Shown here piece after piece: positions 31,246 through 42,360 of a DNA stretch of 64,000 bases. The notes beneath the pieces were generated by a model. It was not told where the DNA came from. It did not search any database and saw only the letters and a program-made list of their open reading frames with translations. How positions within the stretch are numbered: position 1 is the first letter of the stretch; each line of letters starts with the position of its first letter. The translations under genes and the position numbers were made by a program. The stretch is from Neostapfia colusana (lineage: Eukaryota > Streptophyta > Magnoliopsida > Poales > Poaceae): positions 109,379,854 through 109,443,853 of the forward strand of contig JASWHV010000009.1 in assembly GCA_030760725.1 (NCBI GenBank). The letters are read 5' to 3'.

Positions 31246-32943
31246 TTAGCTCTTTACTGCATGGCGTGGGAGGAAGTCCAGCTCAAACTCCGCTAGCTCC
31301 GCCGCCCATTTAGCAACGTTGCCAGTCGCATGGGGGCTGTGAAGAATTGTCTTCAGTGGATACGAGGTGACTACCGAGACCCGGTGGGCCTGGAAGTAAT
31401 GGCGGAGCTTTCTGGAGGCAACGAGCACCGCATACAGCAGCTTGTGGACTTCCAGGTACCTTGTCTTGGCATCATGAAGTACCTCGCTGATGTAGTAGAC
31501 AGGCCTCTGTACGGTTCGAACCCTCTTTCTCAGGCCTGGGAGGTCCTCGTCCATTGGCCCACTGGAGGTGGGCGGACCCACGGGGGCCTCCGGGAGCTGG
31601 GACCCGGAGGCCCTTAAGCTATCTTGATTGTCCGGGAGCTCCGGGGGGTCTTGGGGGACCTCTGGGAGGTCCCATTTGGCCCCCGGGGGGTCCCGCGGGG
31701 CCCCCGGGGGTTTATCTTGGAGGTCCGAGAGACTGCCCAGGACCTCCGGGAGGCCGACCTGGACCTCCGGGAGGTTGCCTTGGAGGTCCGGGAGACCGTC
31801 TTGGTCCTGCGGGGCCTCCTGGCGTCTATCTTCTGCTACCGGAGCAGGTTGTGAAGATGAGGGGTCCGGCCGCTCTGCGACGAGGACCATACTCACTACT
31901 TCAGTTGTCGCCGCGATGTAGAGCAACAGGTGCTCTCCGGGCTCAGGGGCTACCATGATTGGTAGGGTCGTCAGGAGTCGCTTCAACTCCTGGAAAGCCT
32001 CTTCTGCTTCGTCAGTCCAGGCAAAGGGGCCTGACTTGCGCAGGAGCTTAAAGAAAGGGAGTGCCCGCTCTGCTAGCCTCGGTATAAACCGACTCAGCGC
32101 GGCTAGACATCCTGTGAGTTTCTGGACATCCTTGACGCGGGCAGGGGGCCGCATCAAGTCGATGGCCTTGATCTTCTCTGGGTTGGCCTCAATCCCCCGG
32201 TGCGAGACCAGGAACCCTAAGAGCTTCCCAGAGGACACGCCAAACACACATTTATCTGGGTTCAGCTTGGTGCGCGTAGAGCGCAATTTGTCAAAGACTA
32301 AGGCTAGGTTATCTAGCAGGGACGGACCCTGCTTGACCTTGACAACTATGTCATCGACATACACCTCAACCAGGTCTCTTATTAACTCCCCAAAGGTTTT
32401 GTGCATTGCCCGCACAAAGGTGGGGAGTGCATTCTTTAGGCCGTAAGGCATAGACACATAGCAATAAAGGCCGTCTACTGTGATGAAGGAGGTGTGCTCC
32501 TCGTCCTCCCTAGACATGGGGATCTGATGGAAACCCGAGTAGGCGTCTAGGAAGCACAGCATATCACAGCCTGACGTTGAGTCTACTATTTGATCTATTC
32601 TAGGGAGAGGGAATGGATCTTTAGGACATGCCTTATTGAGACTGGTGTAGTCGATGCACATCCGGAGCTTCCCGCCAGCCTTCGGGACAACGACGGGGTT
32701 CGCCAACCATCGAGGGTGGTGGACCTCCCGTATGAAGCCAGCGTCCAGCAGCTTCTTGACTTCTTCACGGATGAAGTTCTGCCGCTCGATGGACTGCTTG
32801 CGGGGCTTCTGTTGAACCGGCCGGGCGTCGGGGAAGACTTTCAAGTGGTGCTCGATCACCTTCCTGGGGATCCCCGGCATCTGTGACGGCTGCCATGCAA
32901 ACACGTCGACGTTGTGCCGGAGGAAGGTGACGAGCGCGCCTTC
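31246..32943 (-). pseudogene. Reverse transcriptase and RNase H of element D
   Basis: The frame is continuous with gag-protease across TAG (32944-32946). RT shows LRMCIDYTSLNKACPKD, FLDAYSGFHQI, YGLKNALPTFVRAM and the catalytic VYVDDIVV, followed by GFLVSHRGIEANPEKI. The Gypsy RNase H follows, with an about 100-residue Pro/Leu/Asp-rich insert (about 31560-31860) between its first strands and PVYYISEVLHDAKTRYLE. It ends at TAA (31246-31248), a one-base change from a Gln codon. The enzyme would copy the element RNA in cytoplasmic particles. Apart from the two stops, the domain looks intact. Confidence 0.9.
31610..31830 (-). repeat. Imperfect short tandem repeat inside the pol frame of D
   Basis: GGACCTCCGGGAGG-type units recur about every 24-30 bp and encode LPEVQVG, LPEVLGS, LPEVPQD and similar Pro/Leu/Asp-rich repeats. 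They sit between RT and the RNase H core and keep the reading frame open. Confidence 0.7.
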
Positions 32944-35489
32944 CTATTTACTATCCAGGCCCCCGGCTACCCGGGTGGTCTGGGTAGCTTCGGCGCCGAC
33001 TTGGACGACCTTTAAGGGGACGCCGCCCTCGTCGAGAGGTTGCACCCGGGGTGCTGTGGTGGAAGCACGGTGACGTGCGCACGGGCGGAGCTGGTCCGAT
33101 TCCGCATTGCCGGGGGCTGAGGCCCCAGCTGTCGCGAGTGCTTGGAGCTTCTCCAGGGCCGACACTGCAGCAGTGTGGTCCCCACGAATCCTGAGAACAC
33201 CTATCGGTGTTGGCATCTTCAGGACAAGGTAGCCGTAATGGGCTACAGCCATGAACCGGTACAGGGCTGGCCTGCCGATTATGGCGTTGAAGGGGAGGTC
33301 TATCTCCGCTACGTCGAACAGGATGTACTCTGTTCGATAGCTGTCCGGAGCCCCGAAGGTCACCGGGAGACTAATGCTGCCGTAGGGGATAACCTGTCCC
33401 GGCCCTACCCCTGAGAACGGACTCGACGGGGTGAGCTTGGCCATCGGGATTTGCAGCTTCTGGAAAGCTGCACGGCTGATGAGGTTCAGCCCAGCCCCTC
33501 CATCCACCAAAACGTGGTACATTCTCACATTGGCGATGGTAGGGGCCACCAGGAGCGGCAGTTGGCCGGCCCCAGCCATGTTCCTGGGGCAGTCGGTGGC
33601 ATCAAAGCTGATGGGGGTCCCCATCCACTTTAGGTGCGGTGCAGCACTTGGGAGTGGCGCCACCGACGCTACAGCTCGGCGCAGAGTCTTGATTGCGCTT
33701 CGGAACGAGGGGTCGGCGGACCCGCCGTATATGACGTAGAGCTTCTTCCGACGCTCATCGCCGCTGGAGCCGGAATCCTCGTGACTGCGTGCCGCCTTCA
33801 CGACACGCGGAGGCTCCTGGATCTCCTCTGGGTGGTCGATGTTGTCTGGAACATCCACCCTCTGCTCATCTTCCTTTGGACGGAAGGGCAGGTCATCAGC
33901 CCGCTGCCGCTTCTCCTTGCGGAAGCGCTCTGCGAGCCTTCGGATCTCCCGGCACTCGGCAGCAGTGTGGCGACAGCTGCCGTGCACGGGGCACATATTG
34001 TCTTTGTCACCTTCTGGGATTGGTGATCTTCGCTGCTTCTTGTCGGGGCGCGGCCCCCGAGCCCCACCGAGCGTCGCTGCAGTGACGACTGGGGCTGCGG
34101 TCGGTGACTCTATCTTGCTTCTGCCTCGGTCCTTGGCCTTCCTGCTGCCTCCACAGGGAGTAGGACTGGATCCGGGCAGTCCCCCTGACTCGAAGGATGG
34201 CAGCGAGTGCCAGTTCCGTCCTTCGGCAGCTCTGGCGCATTTGTCTGCCAAGCTGAAGAGCTCTGAGACATCGCGGACCTCCCTGGTCGCGAGCTTCTCG
34301 AGCATCTTCCTGTCCCGGACGCCTTGCCGGAACGCCACCACCACAGAAGCATTTTGAATGTGTGGGATGGTGTTCCGCACCTGGGAGAACCGCTGGATGA
34401 AAGAGCGCAGCGACTCCCCAGGTTGTTGCTGGACGGCGTGGAGGTCGAGCTCCGTGCCAGGCCGGGTGTAGGAGCTGCCGAAGTTGGCTACGAACTGTCG
34501 GCAAAGCTCTCCCCAGGAGGTGACGGAACCTTGGGGGAGGTTCATGAGCCAAGACCGGGCTGGACCGGTCAAGGCGAAAGGGAAGTAATTGGCCATGACG
34601 GCTTCATTCCCTCCTGCGGCAAGTACGGCGGTGGAGTAGATCTGGAGAAACTCCGCCGGGTTGACGCTGCCGTCGTACTTCTCGGGCAGGTGTGGCCGAA
34701 ACTTGCGCGGCCACTTCGCAAAGCGAAGATGGGGCGTGAGGGCTGCACACCCTGCTTCCGTCACCGCAGGTTCTGGTGCCGCGAACGCTGAGTTCGCACC
34801 AGGCACAGTGTACCCCGGTACGGGCAAAGCTGCACCATAGGCCGGGGGACCATCTGCAGTACATATGACTGTGGCATATTCTGAACGGCGCAGGCCTGGG
34901 GCAGAGATCGCATGGCGAAGGTCTGCTCTTCAGGCTGGGTCGAGGCCGACGTCATGCTGTCGTCAGCTTCTTGGTAGCGACGCCTTTCTCGGCGTTGCTC
35001 GAGGTATACCCGGGCATCTTGACCCGAGCGACACCGCTCCAGCTCTATCCTCAGATCCATCGATTGAGGGCTGGCAGAGCTGGAATCTGCCGTCTGTTCA
35101 TCGACCATCGGCGTGCGTATCAGCGACACGGCCGGCTGGTTAGAGTGTCGTCTCCGCCGGAGTCGCGGGCTTGCGGCAGCGACGACAAGACGGTCTACCT
35201 CGAGAATCCACCGCTGGGTCGCTGCCTGAGGCGCGTCACCAGCGGGCGGATTGTGCAGTAGCGCTCTTGCTGCAGCTAGCACGCCCCTTCCGGGTACGCC
35301 CGGCGCTACTGGAGATATGACGCTGGTTGGAGCCTGCATTGCCGGGGTCGGCGCTGCCAGAGTCGGTTGCTGGCTCCCAGCTTGTACTGACACACTCCGT
35401 CCTGAGTGTGTTGGCTTGTACTCCCCCCTAGCCGCGGCTCGCCGCGGAGGCGGGGGAGGTGAGCTTGCCGCCGAAGGGAGCTTGGTCAT
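32944..35489 (-). pseudogene. Gag and protease of element D
   Basis: The gag leader (34761-35489) is Pro/Arg-rich with a charged helix. A 1-nt slip in a 5-G run (34844-34848) separates it from the main frame. The capsid has LPEKYDGSVNPAEFLQIY, RSWLMNLPQGSVTSWGEL and SFIQRFSQVRNTIPHI (about 34380-34700), then DVSELFSLADKCARA and the knuckle-like CPVHGSCRHTAAEC (about 33970). The protease active site is VLVDGGAGLNLIS (about 33480), the Asp-Gly-Gly form usual for this lineage, followed by FNAIIGRPALY. The frame ends at TAG 32944-32946 and continues in the same frame into RT. Whether that stop is a mutation or a read-through site is open. Confidence 0.9.
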
Positions 35490-35527
35490 CTTCGTCGGCG
35501 GGAACTCGTCGCGCTAGGGGAAAAGTC

Positions 35528-35546
35528 CCCTACCTGGCGCGCCAAA
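35528..35546 (-). other. Primer-binding site of element D
   Basis: Directly inside the 5' LTR the minus strand reads TTTGGCGCGCCAGGTAGGGG. The same site, with small changes, follows the 5' LTRs of C (TGGCGCGCCAGG) and E (TGGCGCGACAGGTA), so it is the family primer site. I cannot assign the tRNA with confidence; an Arg tRNA is plausible for RIRE2-like elements. Confidence 0.75.
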
Positions 35547-36644
35547 TGTCGAAGTGTGCGATCGACACTTCCCCGGTCCTGCACTGGGCAGCCCGCGGAG
35601 GTTCTTTTTTCGGAGGGGCTAGTTCCTAGCGAAGAGCTTGCGCGGATGGACGAGTTAGTGAGAGCTTGACACGGGAAGTTTTACGTGGTTCAAGCCGCCG
35701 GAGCGTAAAACCCTACGTCCACGGCGAGCTATGGAGCTCGCTGTATTGCTTGCTGCTCAGGGCCGGGGGCCTGAGCTTGGGGGTGAGTTACAGCTTGAGA
35801 GTGTATGGCTAGCGTATGAGTTGCAGAATGCGAACCCTTGCTATCGACGCCTACCCGAGCCTTTTATAGTCCAAGGCTCGGGCGGCTTACAAGGGAAGCC
35901 GGGACCCGACAGGTGGTCCCGGGAAGATTGTCTATTATCTACCGTATCTGTAGTTACGCCGGTGGTTGCCTCTGGTCGAAGGCTTCTGAGTCTTCATTTT
36001 GCCGCCCTGCCCATGCCGCGCACTAGTCATAGTGGTTGATGACGGCGCAGTCGGCATGGGATGTCTTGTCGCGGCGTTTATTACCTGGCAGGTTCTGACA
36101 CCGCGCGCCAGTCTGTGATGCGACTGGACGCAACGGCACCTGACAGGCGCGTGCTCCGCGTTTCCGCGTCTTGGGAAGACGCGGGCCTTGAATACCTTGT
36201 ACGGGCAAGGTGAGGGGCGCCTTTACGCCCGCTGCCTACCGCTCGGGGGCAGGCAGCACCGTTCTTCCAGCCACGTGGCGGGTCCGGAGCTCTTCTCTGA
36301 GGAGAGGGAGGTCCGGCCCGGCTGGACGCGTGGCGCCTTCGGACCTCTCTCCCGCGGAGGGGGAGGTCCGGCTTCTGCATGCCACGTGGCGGGCCCGGAG
36401 CTCACCTCTGAGGAGAGGGACGTCCGGCCCCGTTGGACGCGTGGCGTCTTCGGACCCCTCTCCCGCGGAGGGGGAGGTCCGGCTTTTGTATGCCACGTGG
36501 CGCGCCCAGAGCTCTCCTCTGAGGAGAGGGAGGTCCGGCCCCGCCAGACGCGTGGCGCCTTCGGAGCTCTCCCTGCGGAGAAGGGCGAGCACCTTAGGCA
36601 TTTCACCCTGTGCGCGGGGGTACCCCATATCTCAGGTACCGACA
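35547..36644 (-). repeat. 5' LTR of Gypsy element D
   Basis: Same length and plan as 27375-28472, ending GGTACCGACA at 36644 and followed by the target duplication ATCAC. Confidence 0.95.
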
Positions 36645-36649
36645 ATCAC

Positions 36650-37278
36650 CTTCGGCTCCTTATATCGTAGCCTGTGAAAAAAGTGTATATATAACCTTCA
36701 CGGCTTTTGTCCGAGTGCAGCTGAGCTAGCTATAGCCGCGGCAGATGATATTTTTTCTAAATTTGGGGGGCGGTTTTGTTTCTAAAACTTTTTAGACGTA
36801 AGTCTCCTTATTGTTATTCTATGTTTTTGCTTCGTTTTTCCCTTCTTTTTGATGCGATTTGTGGTCTCAAATTTATAATTTACATTCTGCACCAAATTTC
36901 CTATATTTTGTAGATCTAGACAATGATAAGAGTTATATTAGAGTTTACAAGGATTTGTCTCTCTATAAGGTAAGCCTATGATCTTGGTTTGTTTTTTTTC
37001 CTTTTGGGTGCAATTTGAGGTCTTAATTTTTTAATTTAGGTTTTGCATGAATTTTTAACGATCTAGAAGATCTGGAATTAGAATTATGCTAAATATAGAA
37101 TATTTTTAAAGATCTTTGTCTCCAAAAGGTATGTCTTGCTACATTGTATATATACTGCATGTTTAAATTTTTATTTATGATACATTGTATATATCCTACA
37201 TTTTCAAATTTTTATTTATGCAACATTGTATATATCATACATTGCATATATCCTAAATTGTACAGTTTGACGTAGAAG
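36650..37278 (+). other. CACTA interior upstream of the transposase remnant
   Basis: AT-rich sequence with no recognised coding region. A GTGTATATATAACC box near 36690 and TCTATAAGGTAAGCC near 36965 could be promoter and 5' leader or intron sequence of the transposase gene. Short TTTATTTATGATACATTGTATATAT repeats lie at 37150-37250. Confidence 0.45.
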
Positions 37279-37545
37279 ATGGACCGAGCGTGGATGTATA
37301 ATATGCCAAGACCTGATTCTACGTATATTCAAAATGTTGCAATGCTTTATTGAAGCGTCCAAGAGACATGCGAAGATGCAAAAGATAGATGATATATTAT
37401 GTCCTATATATGGACTGCGAAAACAAGATTGCTTGGACAGATACTGTAGTAATCTAACCACACTTGGTGAAAAGAGATTTTAAGAAAAATTACATAATAT
37501 GGACAGAGCATAGTGAGTTAGATACACGTGAAGTGGATAATGATA
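37279..37545 (+). pseudogene. CACTA transposase N-terminal (Transpos_assoc-like) remnant
   Basis: From ATG 37279 the frame reads MDRAWMYNMPRPDSTY, then, after a stop and frame shifts, pieces resembling the PF13963 Transpos_assoc domain: a CP..MDCENK segment, an HLVKR motif and NYIIWTEHSE. This domain precedes the TNP2 transposase in CACTA elements. Three frames are needed and stops occur, so it is broken. Subterminal-type repeats begin right after it, so the transposase body has been lost. Confidence 0.65.
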
Positions 37546-37559
37546 ACAAGAAAGGTGTC

Positions 37560-37740
37560 AGCACAGTCTTTTCACATGCGGCCCTTTTAAAACCGCATAT
37601 GAAATATTACTTTCACAGGCAGTTGTTTTAACAGCCGCTTGTGAAACTACCTTCACAGGCTGTTTTTCTAACAGCCGCCTGTGAAATTAACTTTCAGAGG
37701 CGGTTTTTCTTACGGCCGCATGTGAAAAATTTTCATACAG
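37560..37740. repeat. Internal subterminal-type repeats
   Basis: Four TTTCACAGGCNGTTTTT-CTAACAGCCGCCTGTGAAA-like inverted units, the same motif as the ends of the CACTA element but about 10 kb inside it. Confidence 0.7.
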
Positions 37741-38621
37741 CACACACAGAATAGAATAATTAACTTTATCCATATATATAGTAGAATATACATAATAGAA
37801 TAATTAACATTGTTAAGACAGTACAACACACATATCCTTATAATTAACTTTTTTGAAAACACTCCAATTATAAGGTTTAGACAAAATACAGAACGTGTGA
37901 ATCAACCATAGTTTCTGACATTAAACATACTTCAAAAAATAGTACAACAACATAGTAATATCGAAAAATTTACATTCTAAATAACTAAAGGATAGGCCTT
38001 CTTTTAGATGTTATTTTCTTCAACTTCAATGACCTATACCCATCTTCTTCCTCCTCACGTTGAGTCGGACGACGCTCCATCATCTTCAGAATTAATTTCC
38101 ACTACTATTTCATGGAGAACATCATTAGCATTATAACAATATCATTTAAATCAGGAAATTTAAATCAGAGTCATTTCAAAGAAGTACCTTCAATATGTTT
38201 AAGCTTGTCAAACTTGCTCTTGCTATCCCTTATCCACTTTTGAATTGTGTTGTGGCCCTTTGAATCAAGGTTGCCTTGTGGCTCTCTGATAGTGAGAGCT
38301 GTTTGTTTAGCCTTGGATCTGGTGAGGATACCACGAGCCTTGCTAGACTCACAATGAGGAAACTCTTTGTCTGAAGGTTTAACTCTATTTTCCTGACTTG
38401 TGATTCATTAATGATAAGATGCACTTCAAAAGAGACCTGTTTTTTATCTTTAAACTGATATTTTTCAGTTTACAACCATTTATCTACACAAGCTGCAATC
38501 ATGAGAGGCAGACGAGGGACACGAGGAACATGCAAGTCTGGAGGAGAAAAGTGTGGAGGAGGCAAGTTTGGAGGAAAGATTAGTGTAACTTATTTCTCTT
38601 TTCCTTTTGAAACATGCACTG
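37741..38621. other. AT-rich CACTA interior, no gene recognised
   Basis: Only short unrecognised frames on both strands; no repeat or structural feature stands out beyond the inverted units before it. Confidence 0.4.
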
Positions 38622-39509
38622 TCACAAGGGGTTCAGAGATAAGAATCTGGGCACCAATATTTTCCTGGATACCAATATTTCCCTTCTGTTGCACTGGTGA
38701 TGATATGTGTGTCCCATATGCACAATTTGTTCTGGGATATTTTCCCTCTGTTGCACTGGTCCTGAGGCTATCGGACCAACCAAAGGATGGGGATTACCAT
38801 TGTGAGAAGGAGGATCGATCTCATCAACAACCGCAGCAACATAAGCAAAACTAGAAGTGAGAGGATAAATTGGGATCATCCAAGAAAGGCCTTCCCCTCC
38901 ACACTCCATCTCGAACTTTATCACAATGCTACGAGGGATATCCAAGATATTCTCAACCATAACAAATGTTAAGACTCGAGCCAAGAAGTATCATTCTTTT
39001 CAACTACAACAATTGTCCGAAATTGAACAAACTTGTTTGATGTGTCTATCATTCCTTAAATCCAAAAGAAAGTCGTGAAATCAAACACATATTTTCTTAG
39101 TAAAGATGGTACGCCAGAAGTTCAGGGGAATTTCATCAAGCTTGACAAATTAGAAAAGGTGATTTCCAAATTGGTGAAGATTTACCGCAATCACAGCATC
39201 TCTGTTATAAGGGTACTTTAAACGAAACAGATCAATCCTGAAATGATGACAATCGAAGTTTATGACTTATAGATGCAAGGTGTTCTATAGGTACTGAACA
39301 ATCTCATCCAAAATACTACTTTTTTGTTCAGGAGACAGTACCTCTTCTGTGCCGGCAATGACCATTTCTTCATTGCACCGAGTGATATTTCCTAACTGCA
39401 GAAAGCAAGAACGACGGGCAACCCTATGAACTCCTCCATCTTCAATAGTCATCAGAGGCAGGATGAAACTAGTGGGGTCGAGAGGAAAGTTGGCCATTGG
39501 GAACAACAC
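38622..39509 (-). pseudogene. Captured gene fragment resembling a grass zinc-knuckle/DUF4283-type protein
   Basis: Two frames on the minus strand look like parts of one protein. One is MANFPLDPTSFILP with ARRSCFLQLGNITRCNEEMVIA (39285-39509); the other has LTFVMVENILDIPRSIVIK and HNGNPHPLVGPI (38622-38984). The order and wording resemble a large family of grass hypothetical proteins, often transposon-borne, with a DUF4283-like region. The stretch between them is interrupted by stops. It lies opposite to the transposon's own genes and between two subterminal-repeat blocks, so capture by the CACTA element is a reasonable reading. Family recall is from memory. Confidence 0.45.
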
Positions 39510-39639
39510 GTAGGAGCAGGAGTAGTCTTGGTTCTGATTAAGGGAGATACTAAATTGTGAGCACGATCGATAAAACCCTAGCTATGGCGAGGAAGTTATA
39601 AGGGTATACAATGAATGCGGTGATTGAGCCACGAAGCCA

Positions 39640-41610
39640 CACATAATTCATAGGCGGTCATAAAATAAAATCACTTGTGAAGTGAATCTTAGCATGCGGT
39701 TATAAGTAAAAATCGCCTGTGAAGTGAATCTTCAAAGGCGGTTATAAGTAAAAGCCACTTGTGATGTGAATCTTCACAGACGGTTATAAGTAAAAACCGC
39801 GTGTGAAGTTTATATTGGACTAAAAATTTTGAATTTTGTATGAGGGAATTTATCTTTAGACGCGGCTACCATTATGTCTGCCTGTGAAAATAATTTAACA
39901 ATTTTTACTAGTTTACTCTCTGTATATGTTTTATTTTCATAATCTTATTCATGTATCATTATAACAAAATAATCAATTCATGTTCATATTTCAGTAGGAT
40001 ACTCAATGTTATTTCTTTACTATTATTTGCTCAGTTCTAAATGTCTAAACTTTACAAACAAAAGAGTAGAAGGGATAGCATATAAGATTAAATCTGAAGT
40101 ATATTATACTTCAGTGTTATATCGATAAATAATATACTTCAGAGTTAAATGAACTTCACAGATTATAATGTTTATTTTATATTTGTCAAAATGAAGGATG
40201 ATAAATAAGATAAGAATTTAAAGTGCAAGGCATATTTTCATAGGTTGTCTTTGTTTGAAACCGCTTGCAATAATACATCTTCACAGGCAGTACTGTTTCT
40301 GCCCGCCTGGGTAAATAATTTAAACAAATTTTAATTATTGTTTCTCTCTGTATATATTTTATTTTCATAAACTTTTTCATTTATCATTATAACCAAATAA
40401 CCAATTCAGGTTCAGATTTCAATGGGATACTCAAAGTTATTTCTTTACTGTAATTAGCTCACTTTCAAATGTCCAAAAGTTACAAACAAAAGATATAGAA
40501 GGGAAGGCATATAAGATTAAACCTGAAGTATATTATACTTCAGTATTATTGGGATAAATAATATACTTTAGAGTTAAATTAACTTTACATATTATAGTAT
40601 TTGTTTATATATTTGTAAAAGTGAAGAGATGATATATAAAATAAGAATTTAAAATGTCAAGTCATATTTTCACACGCGGTCTTTGTTTGAAACCGCTTGC
40701 GATAATATATCTTCACAGGCGGTACTGTTTCTACCCGCCTGTGTAAATAATTTAACAAAATTTTAATTATTGTTTCTCTCTGTATATGTTTTGCTTTCAT
40801 AAACTTTTCATGCATCATTATAATTAAATAACCAATTCAAGTTTAGATTTCAATAGGATACTCAAAGTTATTTCTTTACTGTTATTTGCACGCTTTCAAA
40901 TGTACAAACATTACAAACAAAAGAGATATAACAGAAGGCATAAAAGATTAAACCTGATGTATATTATACTTTAGTGTTATGCAGACAAATAATATACTTC
41001 AGAGTTAAATTACATATTATAGTATTTGTTTATATATCTTTAAAAATGAAGGGATGATATATAAGATAAGAATTTAAAATGTCAAGTCATATTTTCACAG
41101 GCGGTTTTTGTTTGAAACCGCCTGCGATAATACATCATCATAGGCGGCTACTGTTTCTGCCCGCCTGTGCAAATAATTTAACAAAATTTTAATTATTGTT
41201 TCTCTCTGTATATGTTTTGTTTTCATAATTTTTTCATGCATCATTATAAACAAATAACCAATTCAACTTCAGATTTCAATAGGATAATCAAAGTTATTTC
41301 TTTACTATTATTTGCTCACTTCCTAATGTCCAAACATTATAAACAAAAGATATAGAAGGGAAGACATATAAGATTAAGGCTGAAGTATATTATACTTCAG
41401 TGTTATATGGACAAATAACTTACTTCAGAGTTAAACGAACTCTACATATTATAGTGTTTGTTTATATATTTGTAAAAATGAAGGGACGATATATAAGATA
41501 AGAATTTAAAATGTCTAAGGCATATTTGCACAAGCGGATGTTTTATGAGCCGCCTGTGAAAATATATATTCACAGGCGGTTTTTACTTACAGCTGCCTGT
41601 AAAAATGCTG
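39640..41610. repeat. ~426-bp tandem repeats with subterminal motifs in CACTA
   Basis: CCCGCCTGTG-type landmarks at about 39876, 40302, 40734 and 41160 mark four units of 426-432 bp. Each holds an ACAGGCGG...CCGCCTG inverted pair, the phrase TTGTTTCTCTCTGTATATG and a near-palindrome GAAGTATATTATACTTC (about 40097, 40526, 40955 and 41386). A shorter run of TAAAAACCGC...GTGAAG units at 39640-39800 precedes them. Confidence 0.85.
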
Positions 41611-42360
41611 GCTCTATAAAGCCACACAGCCGCACCCTACGAAAACTAAGTCATGATGTTTGAAACGACGTCGTTAGGCTGCCAAAATTTTCACGCGTTC
41701 CTTGCCGCCAAGCCCCACCCCGCTGACGTCTCCGTCGCTCCGCCGCAGTTTTCATCGCGCGCCAATGCCGCCTCCCTCCTCCTCCCTTCCGTCGCTAGGT
41801 ACACACCGCCTCCCTCCTTCTCTCATCCGCCGCCAGATAAATGTCGTCGCCTCCCTCCTCCCTCGTCCCCCCATCTAGGAATGAGCATTGAACCGACAGA
41901 TTCTTCACATTCTTTTGGATTGTTTTGGATCTTTACTGTCACGTCCCTTGGTCGCCAACTCGCCGGAGAAGGGCCGTGAGCGCGAGACGAGCTCGCCGGT
42001 GAGCATGCTGATGATGGCAATGGGAAGTAGATGCTCGGTGGTGTATTTCTCTTTTCTGTTTTTGTGTCTTTCCCCTTGTTCACCCAATCTTCTTTAGTAC
42101 CACGGGCAAAGCCCACTATCACGGGTATGACATCCCCCTCCCCCCGCTCAAAATGTGCTTGCCCTCAAGCACCTACATCCCGTGCAACAAGCTTTACACA
42201 ATGTGCTTGCCCTCAAGATGCTCTGTGTTCTGCTTCTCTCTTCATTAGTCGTCCTAGTCGACCAAGTCAGTAATTAGGTGACTAGGACTGATTAGATGAC
42301 TTGGGTTAGCCTACTATAACTTCAGTTTATTCTAAAATAAGATAATAAGCAATCACTTTC
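41611..42360. other. CACTA interior, GC-rich then AT-rich, no gene recognised
   Basis: 41650-41990 is CT-rich and open in one frame (108 codons) with Pro/Ser-rich composition typical of a plant 5' leader. 42120-42240 has two copies of AATGTGCTTGCCCTCAAG. A short inverted repeat built on GTCCTAGTC/GACTAGGAC lies at 42250-42300. Confidence 0.4.

Larger units (their letters stand above)
27375..36644 (-). mobile_element. Ty3/Gypsy (Tat lineage) element D, full length and young
   Basis: A complete 9,270-bp element flanked by ATCAC (27370-27374 and 36645-36649). Both LTRs are 1,098 bp and differ by roughly 20 positions by eye (about 98% identical). The minus-strand order is 5' LTR 35547-36644, primer site 35528-35546, gag-protease 32944-35489, RT/RNase H 31246-32943, aRNH/integrase 29313-31245, short 3' tract, polypurine tract about 28473-28490, 3' LTR 27375-28472. 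It lacks the antisense gene that A, B, C and E carry; only about 840 bp separate pol from the LTR. It is inserted among the subterminal repeats of the CACTA element. Confidence 0.95.

Noticed and set aside
31554..31958. Collagen-like Gly/Pro-rich plus-strand frame
   Set aside because: It is the complement of the Pro/Leu/Asp repeat insert in the pol frame of element D.
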